DNA of 64,000 nucleotides from Lachnospiraceae bacterium. Lineage in GTDB: Bacteria > Bacillota > Clostridia > Lachnospirales > Lachnospiraceae. Below the pieces are notes generated by a model. It was given only the letters and a program-made list of their open reading frames with translations. It did not search any database and was not told the origin of the DNA. The position numbers and the translations under genes were made by a program. Shown here piece after piece: positions 1-8,224 of this stretch (position 1 is the stretch's first letter; every line of letters starts with the position of its first letter). The stretch is taken from positions 1-64,000 of the forward strand of contig JAGANL010000047.1 of the NCBI GenBank assembly GCA_017624235.1, given 5' to 3'.

Positions 1-702
1 TTGAGATATCTCATTAAAGTAGAAAATGAAATAAAGTCACAAGTCTCCTACTATTTTACAGAGAAGAATGGCGAGAACCAAAAGGAATATCTTGATACTG
101 CAAATTACAATTATGTAGGTAAGAAAAATCAAAGAGATATTGACCGTTTAATAAAAATATTAGAAGGGTATGTTACAAAGCCGACAGATTATCATTACAT
201 AAATCATGCACAGAGAAAATATGGAAATGTTCCGTTATGGGTACTGACAAATGCATTGACATTTGGAAATATCTCAAAAATGTATATGTTGCTTCCGCAA
301 GATATACAGATTAAAGTCAGCAGGAATTATCCATGCATCAATGAAAGTCAAATGATATCTATTTTGGCTGTAATGGTAAAATTCAGAAATGTCTGTGCGC
401 ATGGTGAACGATTATTTACTTATAGAACTACCGACAGTATCCCTGATTTACCGTTACATATGAAATTAAAGATTGCTCAAAAAGGCACACAATATGTGAA
501 CGGAAAAAACGATTTGTTTTCAGTAGTGATTGCTTTAAGATATTTGTTGAGCGATGGCTGGTATAAGGAATTTATAAAGGAACTTAAAACATTGATTGAT
601 AAATACCTTAAGAAACATGATAGTATATCGGAACAGGAATTATATGAGAAAATGGGTTTTCCGGAAAACTGGAGAAAAATAACCAGATACAGAAAACAAT
701 AA
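1..702 (+). CDS. Abi-like (Abi_2/HEPN) protein, 5' end cut by window edge
   Basis: The 233 visible residues resemble the Abi_2 family (AbiD/AbiF-type abortive phage infection proteins of the HEPN superfamily). Residues 129-134 give R-N-V-C-A-H, the R-x4-H arrangement that forms the RNase active site in HEPN proteins, followed by GERLF. The first visible codon is TTG at base 1 with nothing upstream, and family members usually run to about 300 residues, so the N-terminus is probably missing. A strong terminator follows directly. No partner antitoxin is visible downstream. Role as phage defence is inferred from the family; RNase activity is likely but not shown. Confidence 0.7.
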   Translation: MRYLIKVENEIKSQVSYYFTEKNGENQKEYLDTANYNYVGKKNQRDIDRLIKILEGYVTKPTDYHYINHAQRKYGNVPLWVLTNALTFGNISKMYMLLPQDIQIKVSRNYPCINESQMISILAVMVKFRNVCAHGERLFTYRTTDSIPDLPLHMKLKIAQKGTQYVNGKNDLFSVVIALRYLLSDGWYKEFIKELKTLIDKYLKKHDSISEQELYEKMGFPENWRKITRYRKQ

Positions 703-722
703 AGTATAAAATGACCGAAATC

Positions 723-760
723 AAGCCTCCAAGTCCTAAAGGATTTGGGGGCTTTCTTCT
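723..760 (+). terminator. Rho-independent terminator after the Abi-like gene
   Basis: A 14-bp stem with two G-U pairs (723-736 against 741-754) with a TAAA loop is followed by TCTTCT. An outer 10-bp inverted repeat (715-724 CCGAAATCAA with 777-786 TTGATTTCGG) encloses it, so the structure is nested. Confidence 0.75.
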
Positions 761-1023
761 GCCTATTTTGCCCATTTTGATTTCGGAAAATCTATCCGAA
801 AAAGCAAAACTATGGTACAATTGCAAGTAGCGATGAGTGCCATAGCAAAGAGCTGATTTCAAATCAAACTGAAGCCAATGAAGGGTTCGCCTAAGAAATC
901 AATACTAATCTTTTCTGTGGCAGGTGCATCTGGGTGCAGTATGCCGTTTTTACAGGACACGAAAGGGCCCATTGTGTCATTTTTGAATCCAAGGCTTAAC
1001 GGAAAGCCAAGGGTTGTGCTCTT
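755..1023. other. Gene-poor stretch, no supported gene
   Basis: Between the terminator of the Abi-like gene and the next terminator I see no convincing gene. A 72-codon open frame (878-1096) has no clear ribosome binding site, shows no recognisable family and runs through a terminator hairpin and a promoter. The stretch may be the remains of an accessory insertion, but no transposase fragment or terminal repeat is visible. Confidence 0.4.
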
Positions 1024-1070
1024 CGGGCAAAAATTGGGACGAAAATCGACCAGTTTTTGCCCGATTTTTT
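1024..1070 (+). terminator. Rho-independent terminator
   Basis: A 14-bp stem (1024-1037 with 1050-1063, one G-U pair) and a 12-nt loop are followed by ATTTTTT. It sits just upstream of the promoter of the transglutaminase-like gene and insulates that gene from the Abi-like region. Confidence 0.75.
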
Positions 1071-1097
1071 GCTCATTTATCCGAAAGCGTGTATAAT
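1069..1097 (+). promoter_or_regulatory. Sigma-A-type promoter of the transglutaminase-like gene
   Basis: TTGCTC (1069-1074), 17-bp spacer, TATAAT (1092-1097). The -35 box overlaps the T-tail of the preceding terminator. Confidence 0.65.
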
Positions 1098-1169
1098 GCT
1101 AAGAAGAAGCGGTAAAGAAAGAGAAGGATGGAATGGAAAACAATCAAGAGTTTTTGGAGGAGGCATACC

Positions 1170-2633
1170 ATGAAAATGATAAAGAGACTATTATATCTGC
1201 TATTAGGTTTACTTGGCCTATTTGGCAGTCTGGTGTTGGTATGCGCCTTTAGACCAGATATTACAGAGGCCATTGCCGGATTTCTTTACCCTAATCAAAG
1301 CCGGAACATGAGAGCAGAAATAAGTAATACTCCAAAAGATGATGCAGCCTTTGCTATAAGTGAGGATGATCAGGTCACAGATGTACACTACCAGGGAATA
1401 GATGAGGATATAGCATCCGATTATTTACCGCCCGACCAGTCAGAGATTGTGATACCGGAAAATGTATCCGGTAAAAATGGATATCAGCCGATACAGGATG
1501 AGCAGGAGCAGATTGACGAGAAGGCCGCAGAACAGTTACATAGTCAGTTGGATTACGGTTATACGGGTGATGGGCTGGATTTTGATGCAGCTTATTATCC
1601 CTATTATGCCATGCTGGATGAAAAAGGAAAGCATGTTTATCGTCAAATCTATGCGAATGCCAATGAACTATATTCTACATTTGCCCCGGTGGAATCCGTA
1701 TCGGCAGGTGAACTGAAAAATATTTTTTCTGCTGTCGTGAATGATCATCCAGAGCTTTTCTGGCTGGAAACGGCATATGCGGGTAAGTATGTAAGAAGCG
1801 GACAATGCGTGGAGATGGATTTGAAATTCAACCGCACGGCACAGAATTTGGAAAGTGCAAAATCCCATTTTCATGAAAATGCGGATCAGATTCTAGCAGG
1901 AGCGCAGAACCTTTCCACCAATTATGAAAAGGAAAAATTTGTGCATGATGCGCTGATCGATCAGATTTCTTATCATCTGGGAGCTGAAATGAATCAGAGT
2001 GCCTACAGCGCTTTGGTGAATGGACAAACCGTATGCGCCGGATATGCGAGGGCTTTCCAGTATCTTCTTCAGCAGCTTGGGATTCCCTGCTATTACTGCA
2101 CCGGATATGCCGGAGAGAGCCATGCCTGGAATATTGTGGCATTGGATGACGGCTACTACAATGTGGACACTACCTGGGATGACACCGGAAGCGGAACGTA
2201 TGACTATTTCAACAAAACGGATGCTGATTATGCAAAAAATCATATCCGTCAGGAACTGTCTGTATATCTGCCTCCATGCAATGGACAGGCCTATCGGGAT
2301 TTGGAGCAGGCACCAGAGGACCATAGCCTGAGAAGTCTTGAGGATGTGGGAATGACAGAAGAGCAGGTTATTACAGATATACAGAGTTATTATGAGGACT
2401 GCTATAATCGGATGTTACAGAATGGAACTGGAAGGTACACCTTTTATAATGTGATCGAAGGAGAGGAGCTTCTGAAGGAATGGTACCAAGATTACCAAAA
2501 TGAGAATTACAGGCAGGCATATATGGAAAGTGCAGTGACTGCAATCGGAGCATCTTCCTGTGAAATGGCACTCGGAATGGAAGAATTGCAGGGAGGACGG
2601 TATCTGATTACGCATGAGGTATCTGTCTGGTAG
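1170..2633 (+). CDS. Membrane-anchored transglutaminase-like (papain-fold) protein
   Basis: The 487-residue protein starts with a basic cluster and a hydrophobic segment (residues about 5-27), giving a signal anchor and an extracytoplasmic body. A transglutaminase core domain shows a Cys-His-Asp triad at C289 (TVCAGYA), H318 (SHAWN) and D333 (NVDTTWDD). Known relatives are surface peptidases or peptide-crosslinking enzymes; the substrate cannot be read from sequence. The ATG at 1170 is chosen because GGAGGAGG lies at 1156-1163; an in-frame ATG at 1128 lacks such a site and would spoil the signal sequence. It has its own promoter and is probably monocistronic. The residues after about 390 match nothing I recognise. 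Confidence 0.8.
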   Translation: MKMIKRLLYLLLGLLGLFGSLVLVCAFRPDITEAIAGFLYPNQSRNMRAEISNTPKDDAAFAISEDDQVTDVHYQGIDEDIASDYLPPDQSEIVIPENVSGKNGYQPIQDEQEQIDEKAAEQLHSQLDYGYTGDGLDFDAAYYPYYAMLDEKGKHVYRQIYANANELYSTFAPVESVSAGELKNIFSAVVNDHPELFWLETAYAGKYVRSGQCVEMDLKFNRTAQNLESAKSHFHENADQILAGAQNLSTNYEKEKFVHDALIDQISYHLGAEMNQSAYSALVNGQTVCAGYARAFQYLLQQLGIPCYYCTGYAGESHAWNIVALDDGYYNVDTTWDDTGSGTYDYFNKTDADYAKNHIRQELSVYLPPCNGQAYRDLEQAPEDHSLRSLEDVGMTEEQVITDIQSYYEDCYNRMLQNGTGRYTFYNVIEGEELLKEWYQDYQNENYRQAYMESAVTAIGASSCEMALGMEELQGGRYLITHEVSVW

Positions 2634-2678
2634 AGGGTCTATACAGTTTACAATTTACTGTTATTTTTGAATCTGGAA

Positions 2679-2687
2679 TGCTATAAT
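2679..2687 (+). promoter_or_regulatory. Extended -10 promoter upstream of the glycosyltransferase gene
   Basis: TGCTATAAT, an extended -10 element (TG at 2679-2680, TATAAT at 2682-2687), lies 48 bases before the start codon. No good -35 hexamer is visible at 17 bp. Confidence 0.5.
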
Positions 2688-2735
2688 GAAAAACAGAGTA
2701 GTAGCCTGTAAGGAAAGGGAAGAGCATTCAAAGTT

Positions 2736-4058
2736 ATGATACCATTCGTAAGTATTATTGTACCTGTTTATAATGCGGAGAAAACGCTTGTAAGATGCAT
2801 TGAGAGTATTTTGAATCAAACATACAAAGAATTTGAACTGATTCTGGTGGATGATGGAAGTACAGATGCTTCCGGGCAGATTTGTGATGCATATGCCAGT
2901 AAGGATGCAAGGATTCATGTGATACATAAAGAAAATTCAGGGGTTTCCGATACCAGAAATCAGGGTATTGCGGCAGCAAAGGGAGAATATCTGCAGTTTT
3001 TGGACAGTGATGACTGGATCAGTCCGGATGCGACAGGACTCTTTGTACGGACAGCCATGGAGCAGCAGTGTGATATGGTTATTGCGGATTTTTACAGGGT
3101 CAAGGGAGAACGTGTATCCCAAAAGGGTGCCATAGAGGAAGCCGGTCTGATGGACAGAGCCGCATATGCTGCGAATATGATGCAGAAGCCTGCCGATTTT
3201 TATTATGGTGTTTTGTGGAACAAATTATATAAACGATCCATTGTAGAGGAGCATCAGCTGAAAATGGACAGTTCGGTCAGCTGGTGCGAAGATTTTCTGT
3301 TTAATTTGGAGTATATCCGATGTATTCAGGTAATCTATGTTTTGAAGGTGCCTGTGTACTATTATGTGAAAACAAAAGGCTCATTGGTGTCACAGGGCAT
3401 GAGCATGAAAAAGATGATACAGATGAAACGTACTGTATTTACCTATTATAATCATTTTTATAAAGAAGTTTTTGGAGAGGAAGAGTACGAAAGGAAAAGG
3501 ATACAGATCTATCGTTTTCTGTTTGATGCTGCCGGAGATGGGGAGGTGGCACCGGTCATCCTGCCCGGAAGCTACAAGCTTGGGAATGAGCGTACCAGCG
3601 TCAGTGAGGGCGTACAGGAAGGAGAAGGCTTCTTTTTTGACCTTTACAGAGAGCGTATGCTGCAGGAAATGCTATTTGATACTGTCGCACTAAAGAATGA
3701 TCTGGCGGTCAACGATGTTAAGCTGTTGTATTATCTGAGTCAGCACCATGAGAACTGTACGGCAAAAGAAGTAAAAGCTATTTTGAATATTACCAGAGCA
3801 GAACTGACCAGAACGATTCAGCGACTGTCAGCAAAAGAACTGATTGAAATCAAAGTAAAGGCAAAAGATCGGACAAAAGAGGAAAAGCGGCGGGATTATC
3901 TGGTCACTCCGGAGGCAGAAGTCATTCTATCGGATATATTGTTTGTATTAAATGATTTTGAACAGATACAGTACGAAGGCTTTTCCCAGGAAGAGATTGA
4001 ACTATACGAAAAACTGAATGAAAAACGAAACCAGAATATTCGGAAAGCGCTCCGATAA
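2736..4058 (+). CDS. Family 2 glycosyltransferase fused to a C-terminal winged-helix (MarR-like) domain
   Basis: Residues 1 to about 230 are a GT-A type family 2 glycosyltransferase: VSIIVPVYNAE (5-15), VDDGS (38-42) and the metal/nucleotide-sugar site D-S-D-D (90-93). There are no transmembrane helices, so it acts in the cytoplasm or at the inner membrane face. Residues about 320-405 look like a MarR-type winged helix: the segment after TAKEVKAILNITRAELTRTI reads as helix-turn-helix, and a charged wing (KDRTKEEKRRDYLVTPE) follows, as in MarR proteins. The total of 440 residues is longer than a plain GT2 domain. Sugar donor and acceptor are unknown. It stands alone, with its own promoter and with the riboflavin operon downstream. 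Confidence 0.75.
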   Translation: MIPFVSIIVPVYNAEKTLVRCIESILNQTYKEFELILVDDGSTDASGQICDAYASKDARIHVIHKENSGVSDTRNQGIAAAKGEYLQFLDSDDWISPDATGLFVRTAMEQQCDMVIADFYRVKGERVSQKGAIEEAGLMDRAAYAANMMQKPADFYYGVLWNKLYKRSIVEEHQLKMDSSVSWCEDFLFNLEYIRCIQVIYVLKVPVYYYVKTKGSLVSQGMSMKKMIQMKRTVFTYYNHFYKEVFGEEEYERKRIQIYRFLFDAAGDGEVAPVILPGSYKLGNERTSVSEGVQEGEGFFFDLYRERMLQEMLFDTVALKNDLAVNDVKLLYYLSQHHENCTAKEVKAILNITRAELTRTIQRLSAKELIEIKVKAKDRTKEEKRRDYLVTPEAEVILSDILFVLNDFEQIQYEGFSQEEIELYEKLNEKRNQNIRKALR

Positions 4059-4149
4059 AGAGGCAACAGCAGAAGGGCTTTCAGATGTATTGGGTGATAC
4101 CGATCGTGCTTCTTTTGAATACGAGTATCCTGATTTCTCCGAAAAGGAC

Positions 4150-4178
4150 TTTACAAAGAAACAGATCTGAACTATAAT
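4150..4178 (+). promoter_or_regulatory. Sigma-A-type promoter of the riboflavin operon
   Basis: TTTACA (4150-4155), 17-bp spacer, TATAAT (4173-4178). Transcription would start near 4185, about 25 nt before the FMN riboswitch. Confidence 0.7.
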
Positions 4179-4209
4179 AACGACAGCCGTAAAACAAAAA
4201 TAACATAAT

Positions 4210-4351
4210 ATCTTCAGGGCAGGGTGACTTGTGGTTGGACCAATGCAGTCCATACAGTAAGAATTCCCTACCGGCGGTAAAGCCCGCGAGCCGAAAAGGC
4301 ATGATCCGGTGAGATTCCGGGGCCGACAGTATAGTCTGGATGAAAGAAGAT
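4210..4351 (+). promoter_or_regulatory. FMN riboswitch (RFN element)
   Basis: The conserved RFN landmarks occur in order: the P1 5' strand ATCTTC followed by AGGGCAGGGTGA, then CCCTACCGGCGGTAAAGCCC, GCGAGCC, GATCCGGTGAGATTCCGG, GCCGACAG and ATAGTCTGGATGAAAGAAGAT. P1 pairs 4210-4215 with 4346-4351. It lies between a sigma-A promoter and ribD, so FMN binding should turn down the rib genes. A terminator hairpin 40 nt downstream is the natural expression platform. Confidence 0.95.
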
Positions 4352-4391
4352 CAGCAAACAGAGAGCGTTCTGTTTGATATTGGTAAGTGGT

Positions 4392-4424
4392 GTCCTGAAA
4401 TGAGTATTCATTTCAGGACTTTTT
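4392..4424 (+). terminator. Riboswitch expression-platform terminator
   Basis: A perfect 12-bp stem (4392-4403 with 4408-4419), GTAT loop and five T residues follow the FMN aptamer. This is the likely FMN-dependent terminator; an antiterminator would need to capture its 5' strand, which I did not resolve. Confidence 0.8.
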
Positions 4425-4461
4425 GGTATGATGGAGCTTAATCCATTATTTTGTGAAAGGA

Positions 4462-4500
4462 AAACCCTGTGGAAAAATAATGCCGCAGGGTTTTTATTTT
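4462..4500 (+). terminator. Second terminator-like hairpin before ribD
   Basis: An 11-bp stem (4462-4472 with 4483-4493, one G-T pair) is followed by TTATTTT and lies 24 nt before the ribD start. It may be a back-up terminator of the riboswitch. Confidence 0.65.
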
Positions 4501-4523
4501 ACCGGTCTGAAAGGAGACGGAGA

Positions 4524-5621
4524 ATGGATCAGATTTACATGAAGCGCGCCATCGAACTGGCGAGAAAAGGGGAGGGCTGGACGAACCCGAATCCCATGGT
4601 AGGAGCAGTGATTGTGAAGGATGGGCGCATTATCGGAGAAGGATACCATGCCAGATATGGAGAGCTGCATGCCGAGAGAAATGCGGTCGCTTCTCTGAAG
4701 GAGTCAGCAGAGGGAGCCGATTTGTATGTAACGCTGGAGCCGTGCTGTCACTACGGAAAAACACCACCCTGTACGGAGGTGATTTTGGAACAGAAGATTA
4801 GCAGGGTAATCATCGGTTCCAGAGATCCGAATCCCAGGGTGTCGGGCAAGGGAGTAGCGTTTCTTCGTGCAGCAGGCATTACGGTGGTAGAGGATTTCAT
4901 GCGGGAGGAATGTGACCGCTTAAATCCGGTCTTTTTTCACTTTATGGAGACGGGACTGCCCTATGTGGTCATGAAATATGCCATGACAGCGGACGGAAAG
5001 ATCGCCACCGTCAACGGGGAGTCGAAGTGGATTACGGGTGAGCAGGCAAGAGCCTATGTGCAAAAGCTTCGATGCAGGTATATGGGGATCATGGCAGGCA
5101 TTGGAACGGTGCTTGCAGATGATCCCATGCTCAATGTACGGATAGAGGGAGGAAGAAGTCCGGTGCGGATTATCTGCGACAGCCATCTGACGATTCCGTT
5201 GGACAGCCGTATCTGCCAAAGTGCAGGAGAATATGAAACGATCCTGGCCTGTGCGGATGGCAGTGCGGAAAAAGCAGAAAGCCTGCAGGAGCTTGGCATA
5301 CAGGTGGTCAGGGTACCAGATGCAGAGGGACGTGTGGATTTGAAGGCTCTTATGCGGTATCTGGGTGAACACAGAATTGACAGCGTCCTGTTAGAGGGCG
5401 GAGGCAGTATGAATGAAAGTGCGCTGAGGCTGGGCATCGTGCAGGAGGTCAAAGCATTTGTGGCGCCGAAGATGTTTGGCGGCAGTCTGGCGAAGAGTCC
5501 GGTGACAGGAGAGGGGGTAGAGCATCCCTCAGAAGCCTACAGACTATGTCTGCAGCAGATGAGCACAATCGGGGAAGACCTGTTGTTAGAGTACAGGGTC
5601 GGAAGGGAGCAGGAGTCATAA
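4524..5621 (+). CDS. ribD: RibD, bifunctional pyrimidine deaminase/reductase
   Basis: It catalyses two successive steps of riboflavin synthesis, deamination and then NADPH reduction of the pyrimidine intermediate. The N-terminal cytidine-deaminase-like domain shows the zinc ligands H49 (in HAE, with E51 as proton shuttle), C74 and C83 in PCCHYGKTPPC. The C-terminal part (about 147-365) is the RibD_C reductase domain. The 365-residue length is normal. The ATG at 4524 is preceded by AAGGAG (4511-4516); an upstream in-frame ATG at 4428 would translate through a terminator hairpin and is rejected. The stop codon overlaps the ribE start (TAATG), which implies translational coupling. Controlled by the FMN riboswitch upstream. 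Confidence 0.95.
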   Translation: MDQIYMKRAIELARKGEGWTNPNPMVGAVIVKDGRIIGEGYHARYGELHAERNAVASLKESAEGADLYVTLEPCCHYGKTPPCTEVILEQKISRVIIGSRDPNPRVSGKGVAFLRAAGITVVEDFMREECDRLNPVFFHFMETGLPYVVMKYAMTADGKIATVNGESKWITGEQARAYVQKLRCRYMGIMAGIGTVLADDPMLNVRIEGGRSPVRIICDSHLTIPLDSRICQSAGEYETILACADGSAEKAESLQELGIQVVRVPDAEGRVDLKALMRYLGEHRIDSVLLEGGGSMNESALRLGIVQEVKAFVAPKMFGGSLAKSPVTGEGVEHPSEAYRLCLQQMSTIGEDLLLEYRVGREQES

Positions 5622-6286
5622 TGTTTACAGGGATTGTAGAAGAGACGGGGGAAATCCTGAGCTTGTCTTTACAGGGAATTTCAGGAACCATACGTATCAG
5701 GGCAAAGAAGGTATTGGAGGGAACCGGAATCGGTGACAGCATTGCGGTAGATGGCATCTGTCTGACGGTTACTTCATTGGAAAACGGTGGTTTTACGGCA
5801 GATGTCATGGCAGAAACTCTGCGAAGAAGTGGTCTTGGAAAGAAGCGGACGGGAGATCAGGTCAATCTGGAGCGGGCGATGGCTGCGGACGGCCGTTTCG
5901 GCGGGCATATCGTATCGGGACACATAGACGGAACCGGTATTCTGAGCTCCAGAAGAAAGGAAGGGAATGCGGTCTGGCTTACGATTCAGACGACACCCGA
6001 TATTCTGGATCTGATTGTGGAAAAAGGCTCTGTCTGCATCGACGGCATCAGTCTGACGGTGGCGGGGCTTTTCGAAACAGCATTTCAGGTGTCAGTTATT
6101 CCGCATACCGGAGAGGAAACAACATTGTTGTCAAGGAGAATAGGAGATACGGTCAATCTGGAAAATGATATGCTTGGAAAATATGTCAGGAGGCTGCTGA
6201 AAGCCGGAGACGGGAAACGGGAGACGGACGGTACGGACAAGGCTGGAGGGCTGACCATGGAGTTGTTGGCACAGTATGATTTATAA
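5621..6286 (+). CDS. ribE: RibE, riboflavin synthase alpha chain
   Basis: It dismutates two 6,7-dimethyl-8-ribityllumazine molecules to riboflavin. The protein opens with the diagnostic MFTGIVEE and contains two homologous lumazine-binding barrels (about 1-90 and 97-190), each with a GDSIAVDGICLTV-like segment (GSVCIDGISLTV in the second). At 221 residues it is of usual size. The ATG overlaps the ribD stop by one base. The last 25 residues (KRETDGTDKAGG onward) form a short polar tail, common in this family. Confidence 0.94.
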   Translation: MFTGIVEETGEILSLSLQGISGTIRIRAKKVLEGTGIGDSIAVDGICLTVTSLENGGFTADVMAETLRRSGLGKKRTGDQVNLERAMAADGRFGGHIVSGHIDGTGILSSRRKEGNAVWLTIQTTPDILDLIVEKGSVCIDGISLTVAGLFETAFQVSVIPHTGEETTLLSRRIGDTVNLENDMLGKYVRRLLKAGDGKRETDGTDKAGGLTMELLAQYDL

Positions 6287-6373
6287 GGCACAGCAGTCGG
6301 AACACAGCACAGACTGCCGGAGTCTTTTAGAGAGATAGCCAAACGATAGATGGAAAAGGAGTAGAAGCATAAA

Positions 6374-7600
6374 ATGAAGAACAATCAAAAATTAGAATAC
6401 AATACGGTGGAAGAGGCGCTTGCCGAGCTTCGGGCCGGGAAAATCATCCTGGTGACGGATGACCCGGAGCGGGAGAATGAGGGAGATATGATCTGTGCTG
6501 CGGAGTTTGCCACGCAGGAGAACCTGAATTTTATGGCCTGTCATGCAAAAGGTCTGATCTGTACACCCATGAGTGCCGAACTGGCAGGGAGACTCGGACT
6601 TCCGCAGATGGTAGCAGAAAATACGGACAATCACAGCACGGCCTTTACGGTTTCCATCGACCATGTGGATACCAGTACCGGAATCTCTGCCGCAGAGCGG
6701 GCATTGACGATCCGAAAATGTGTGGAGTCTGGAACCGGACCGCAGGATTTCAGAAGGCCGGGGCATGTGTTCCCGCTGGTGGCAAGAAAAGGAGGTGTGC
6801 TGACAAGGGCAGGGCATACGGAGGCTACCGTAGATCTGATGCGCCTCGCAGGACTTTCGGAGTGCGGCATATGCTGTGAGATTATGGAAGAGGATGGTAC
6901 GATGATGCGTACACCTGGTTTGTTCCGGCTGTCAGAGCGATATGACCTGAAATTCATCACGATTAAGGATTTGCAGGACTATTGCCGGATTCATGAGAAG
7001 CATGTGCATCAGGAGGCCTGCGCAGGCATGCCAACAGATTACGGAAAATTTCAGATTTACGGATACGTCAACGATGTGACAGGGGAGCATCATGTGGCAT
7101 TGGTGAAGGGAAAAATCGGAGACGGAGAGCACGTGCTATGCAGGGTACATTCAGAATGTCTGACCGGAGATGCCTTTGGCTCCATGCGCTGTGACTGCGG
7201 AAACCAGCTAAAGACCGCAATGCGTCAGATTGAAGCCGAAGGAAGAGGCATTCTTCTGTATATGCGTCAGGAAGGAAGAGGAATAGGACTCATCAATAAA
7301 TTGAAGGCTTATGAACTGCAGGAGCAGGGCTATGATACGGTGGAAGCGAATATCCGTCTGGGCTTTGCACCGGATTTGAGAGAGTATTGGGCCGGGGCAC
7401 AGATTTTAAAGGACCTGGGAGTGCATTCGCTGCGGCTTCTGACCAATAATCCGGATAAAATATACGGGCTGGAGGGCTTCGGACTGACCATAGAGGAAAG
7501 AGTACCGATTGAAATTGAGCCGCAGGAGTATGACCGTTTTTACATCAGGACCAAACAAAAAAAGATGGGACATATTTTCAAACAGATTCAAGTGGAATAA
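6374..7600 (+). CDS. ribBA: RibBA, DHBP synthase / GTP cyclohydrolase II
   Basis: A fusion supplying both riboflavin precursors. Residues about 1-205 form 3,4-dihydroxy-2-butanone-4-phosphate synthase ([10 protein letters not shown] metal-site motif, and RAGHTEA). Residues about 206-408 form GTP cyclohydrolase II, with the zinc-binding C-x10-C-x-C pattern in [20 protein letters not shown], and RQEGRGIG. The length of 408 is typical. The 87-bp gap after ribE contains only a small hairpin and no promoter, so the gene belongs to the rib operon. Confidence 0.95.
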   Translation: MKNNQKLEYNTVEEALAELRAGKIILVTDDPERENEGDMICAAEFATQENLNFMACHAKGLICTPMSAELAGRLGLPQMVAENTDNHSTAFTVSIDHVDTSTGISAAERALTIRKCVESGTGPQDFRRPGHVFPLVARKGGVLTRAGHTEATVDLMRLAGLSECGICCEIMEEDGTMMRTPGLFRLSERYDLKFITIKDLQDYCRIHEKHVHQEACAGMPTDYGKFQIYGYVNDVTGEHHVALVKGKIGDGEHVLCRVHSECLTGDAFGSMRCDCGNQLKTAMRQIEAEGRGILLYMRQEGRGIGLINKLKAYELQEQGYDTVEANIRLGFAPDLREYWAGAQILKDLGVHSLRLLTNNPDKIYGLEGFGLTIEERVPIEIEPQEYDRFYIRTKQKKMGHIFKQIQVE

Positions 7601-7646
7601 ATCGAATAGGAATAGAGAAAACGTTAGCAGGAAAGGAAAGAAAAGG

Positions 7647-8120
7647 ATGAGAGAGATTCAGATGTTAGAAGGTAAGGTAGTTGCACTGGAGGGAATGAAA
7701 GTGGCCATTGTGGCTTCCAGATTTAATGAGATTATCGTGAACAAGCTGCTGGGCGGAGCGGTAGACGGTCTGGTCAGGCATGGTGTGGAGGAAGCAAATA
7801 TTACGGCAGCCTGGGTGCCGGGCGCCTTTGAGATTCCGCTTGCTGCAGCAAAACTGGCACAGTCGGGTAAATACGATGCGGTCATTTGTGTGGGCGCTGT
7901 CATCCGGGGAGAAACCTCTCACTATGACTACGTGTGCAATGAGGTTTCCAAGGGAGTGGCGCAGGCAGGCTTAAATTCCGGCATTCCGGTGCTTTTTGGT
8001 GTGATTACGACAGAGAACATTGAGCAGGCCATTGCCAGGGCGGGAAGCAAGGCAGGTAATAAGGGCTATGATTGTGCACTGTCTGCTATTGAAATGGTAA
8101 ATCTGATGAAGCAAATTTAA
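7647..8120 (+). CDS. ribH: RibH, 6,7-dimethyl-8-ribityllumazine synthase
   Basis: It condenses the ribBA and ribD products to lumazine; the protein normally assembles as pentamers or a 60-mer capsid. Visible family motifs are [33 protein letters not shown] and [15 protein letters not shown]. The start at 7647 is chosen for AGGAAAGG at 7629-7636; an ATG at 7662 is an alternative giving 152 residues. The 157-residue length is usual. Last gene of the operon; no strong terminator is visible before the next promoter at 8141. Confidence 0.94.
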   Translation: MREIQMLEGKVVALEGMKVAIVASRFNEIIVNKLLGGAVDGLVRHGVEEANITAAWVPGAFEIPLAAAKLAQSGKYDAVICVGAVIRGETSHYDYVCNEVSKGVAQAGLNSGIPVLFGVITTENIEQAIARAGSKAGNKGYDCALSAIEMVNLMKQI

Positions 8121-8140
8121 AAGAAAATTGGTAAAATTTG

Positions 8141-8169
8141 TTGAATTATTTGCCCAAACAGGGTATTCT
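8141..8169 (+). promoter_or_regulatory. Promoter of the sensory hydrogenase gene with overlapping inverted repeat
   Basis: TTGAAT (8141-8146), 17-bp spacer, TATTCT (8164-8169). A 7-3-7 inverted repeat ATTCTAT-TGT-ATAGAAT (8165-8181) overlaps the -10 box and the presumed start site, a position suited to a repressor operator. Confidence 0.5.
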
Positions 8170-8224
8170 ATTGTATAGAATTGAATAAGAACTATGCTAT
8201 AAAGCGAAAATGGAGGGTATACGA

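Noticed and set aside
878-1096. 72-codon open frame after the Abi-like gene
   Set aside because: No ribosome binding site, no recognisable motif, and it runs through a terminator hairpin and a promoter.
1128-1169. Earlier start for the transglutaminase-like protein
   Set aside because: The GGAGGAGG site lies inside this stretch and the signal anchor starts at 1170.
4428-4523. N-terminal extension of RibD from the ATG at 4428
   Set aside because: It would translate through a terminator hairpin and lacks a ribosome binding site; AAGGAG precedes the ATG at 4524.
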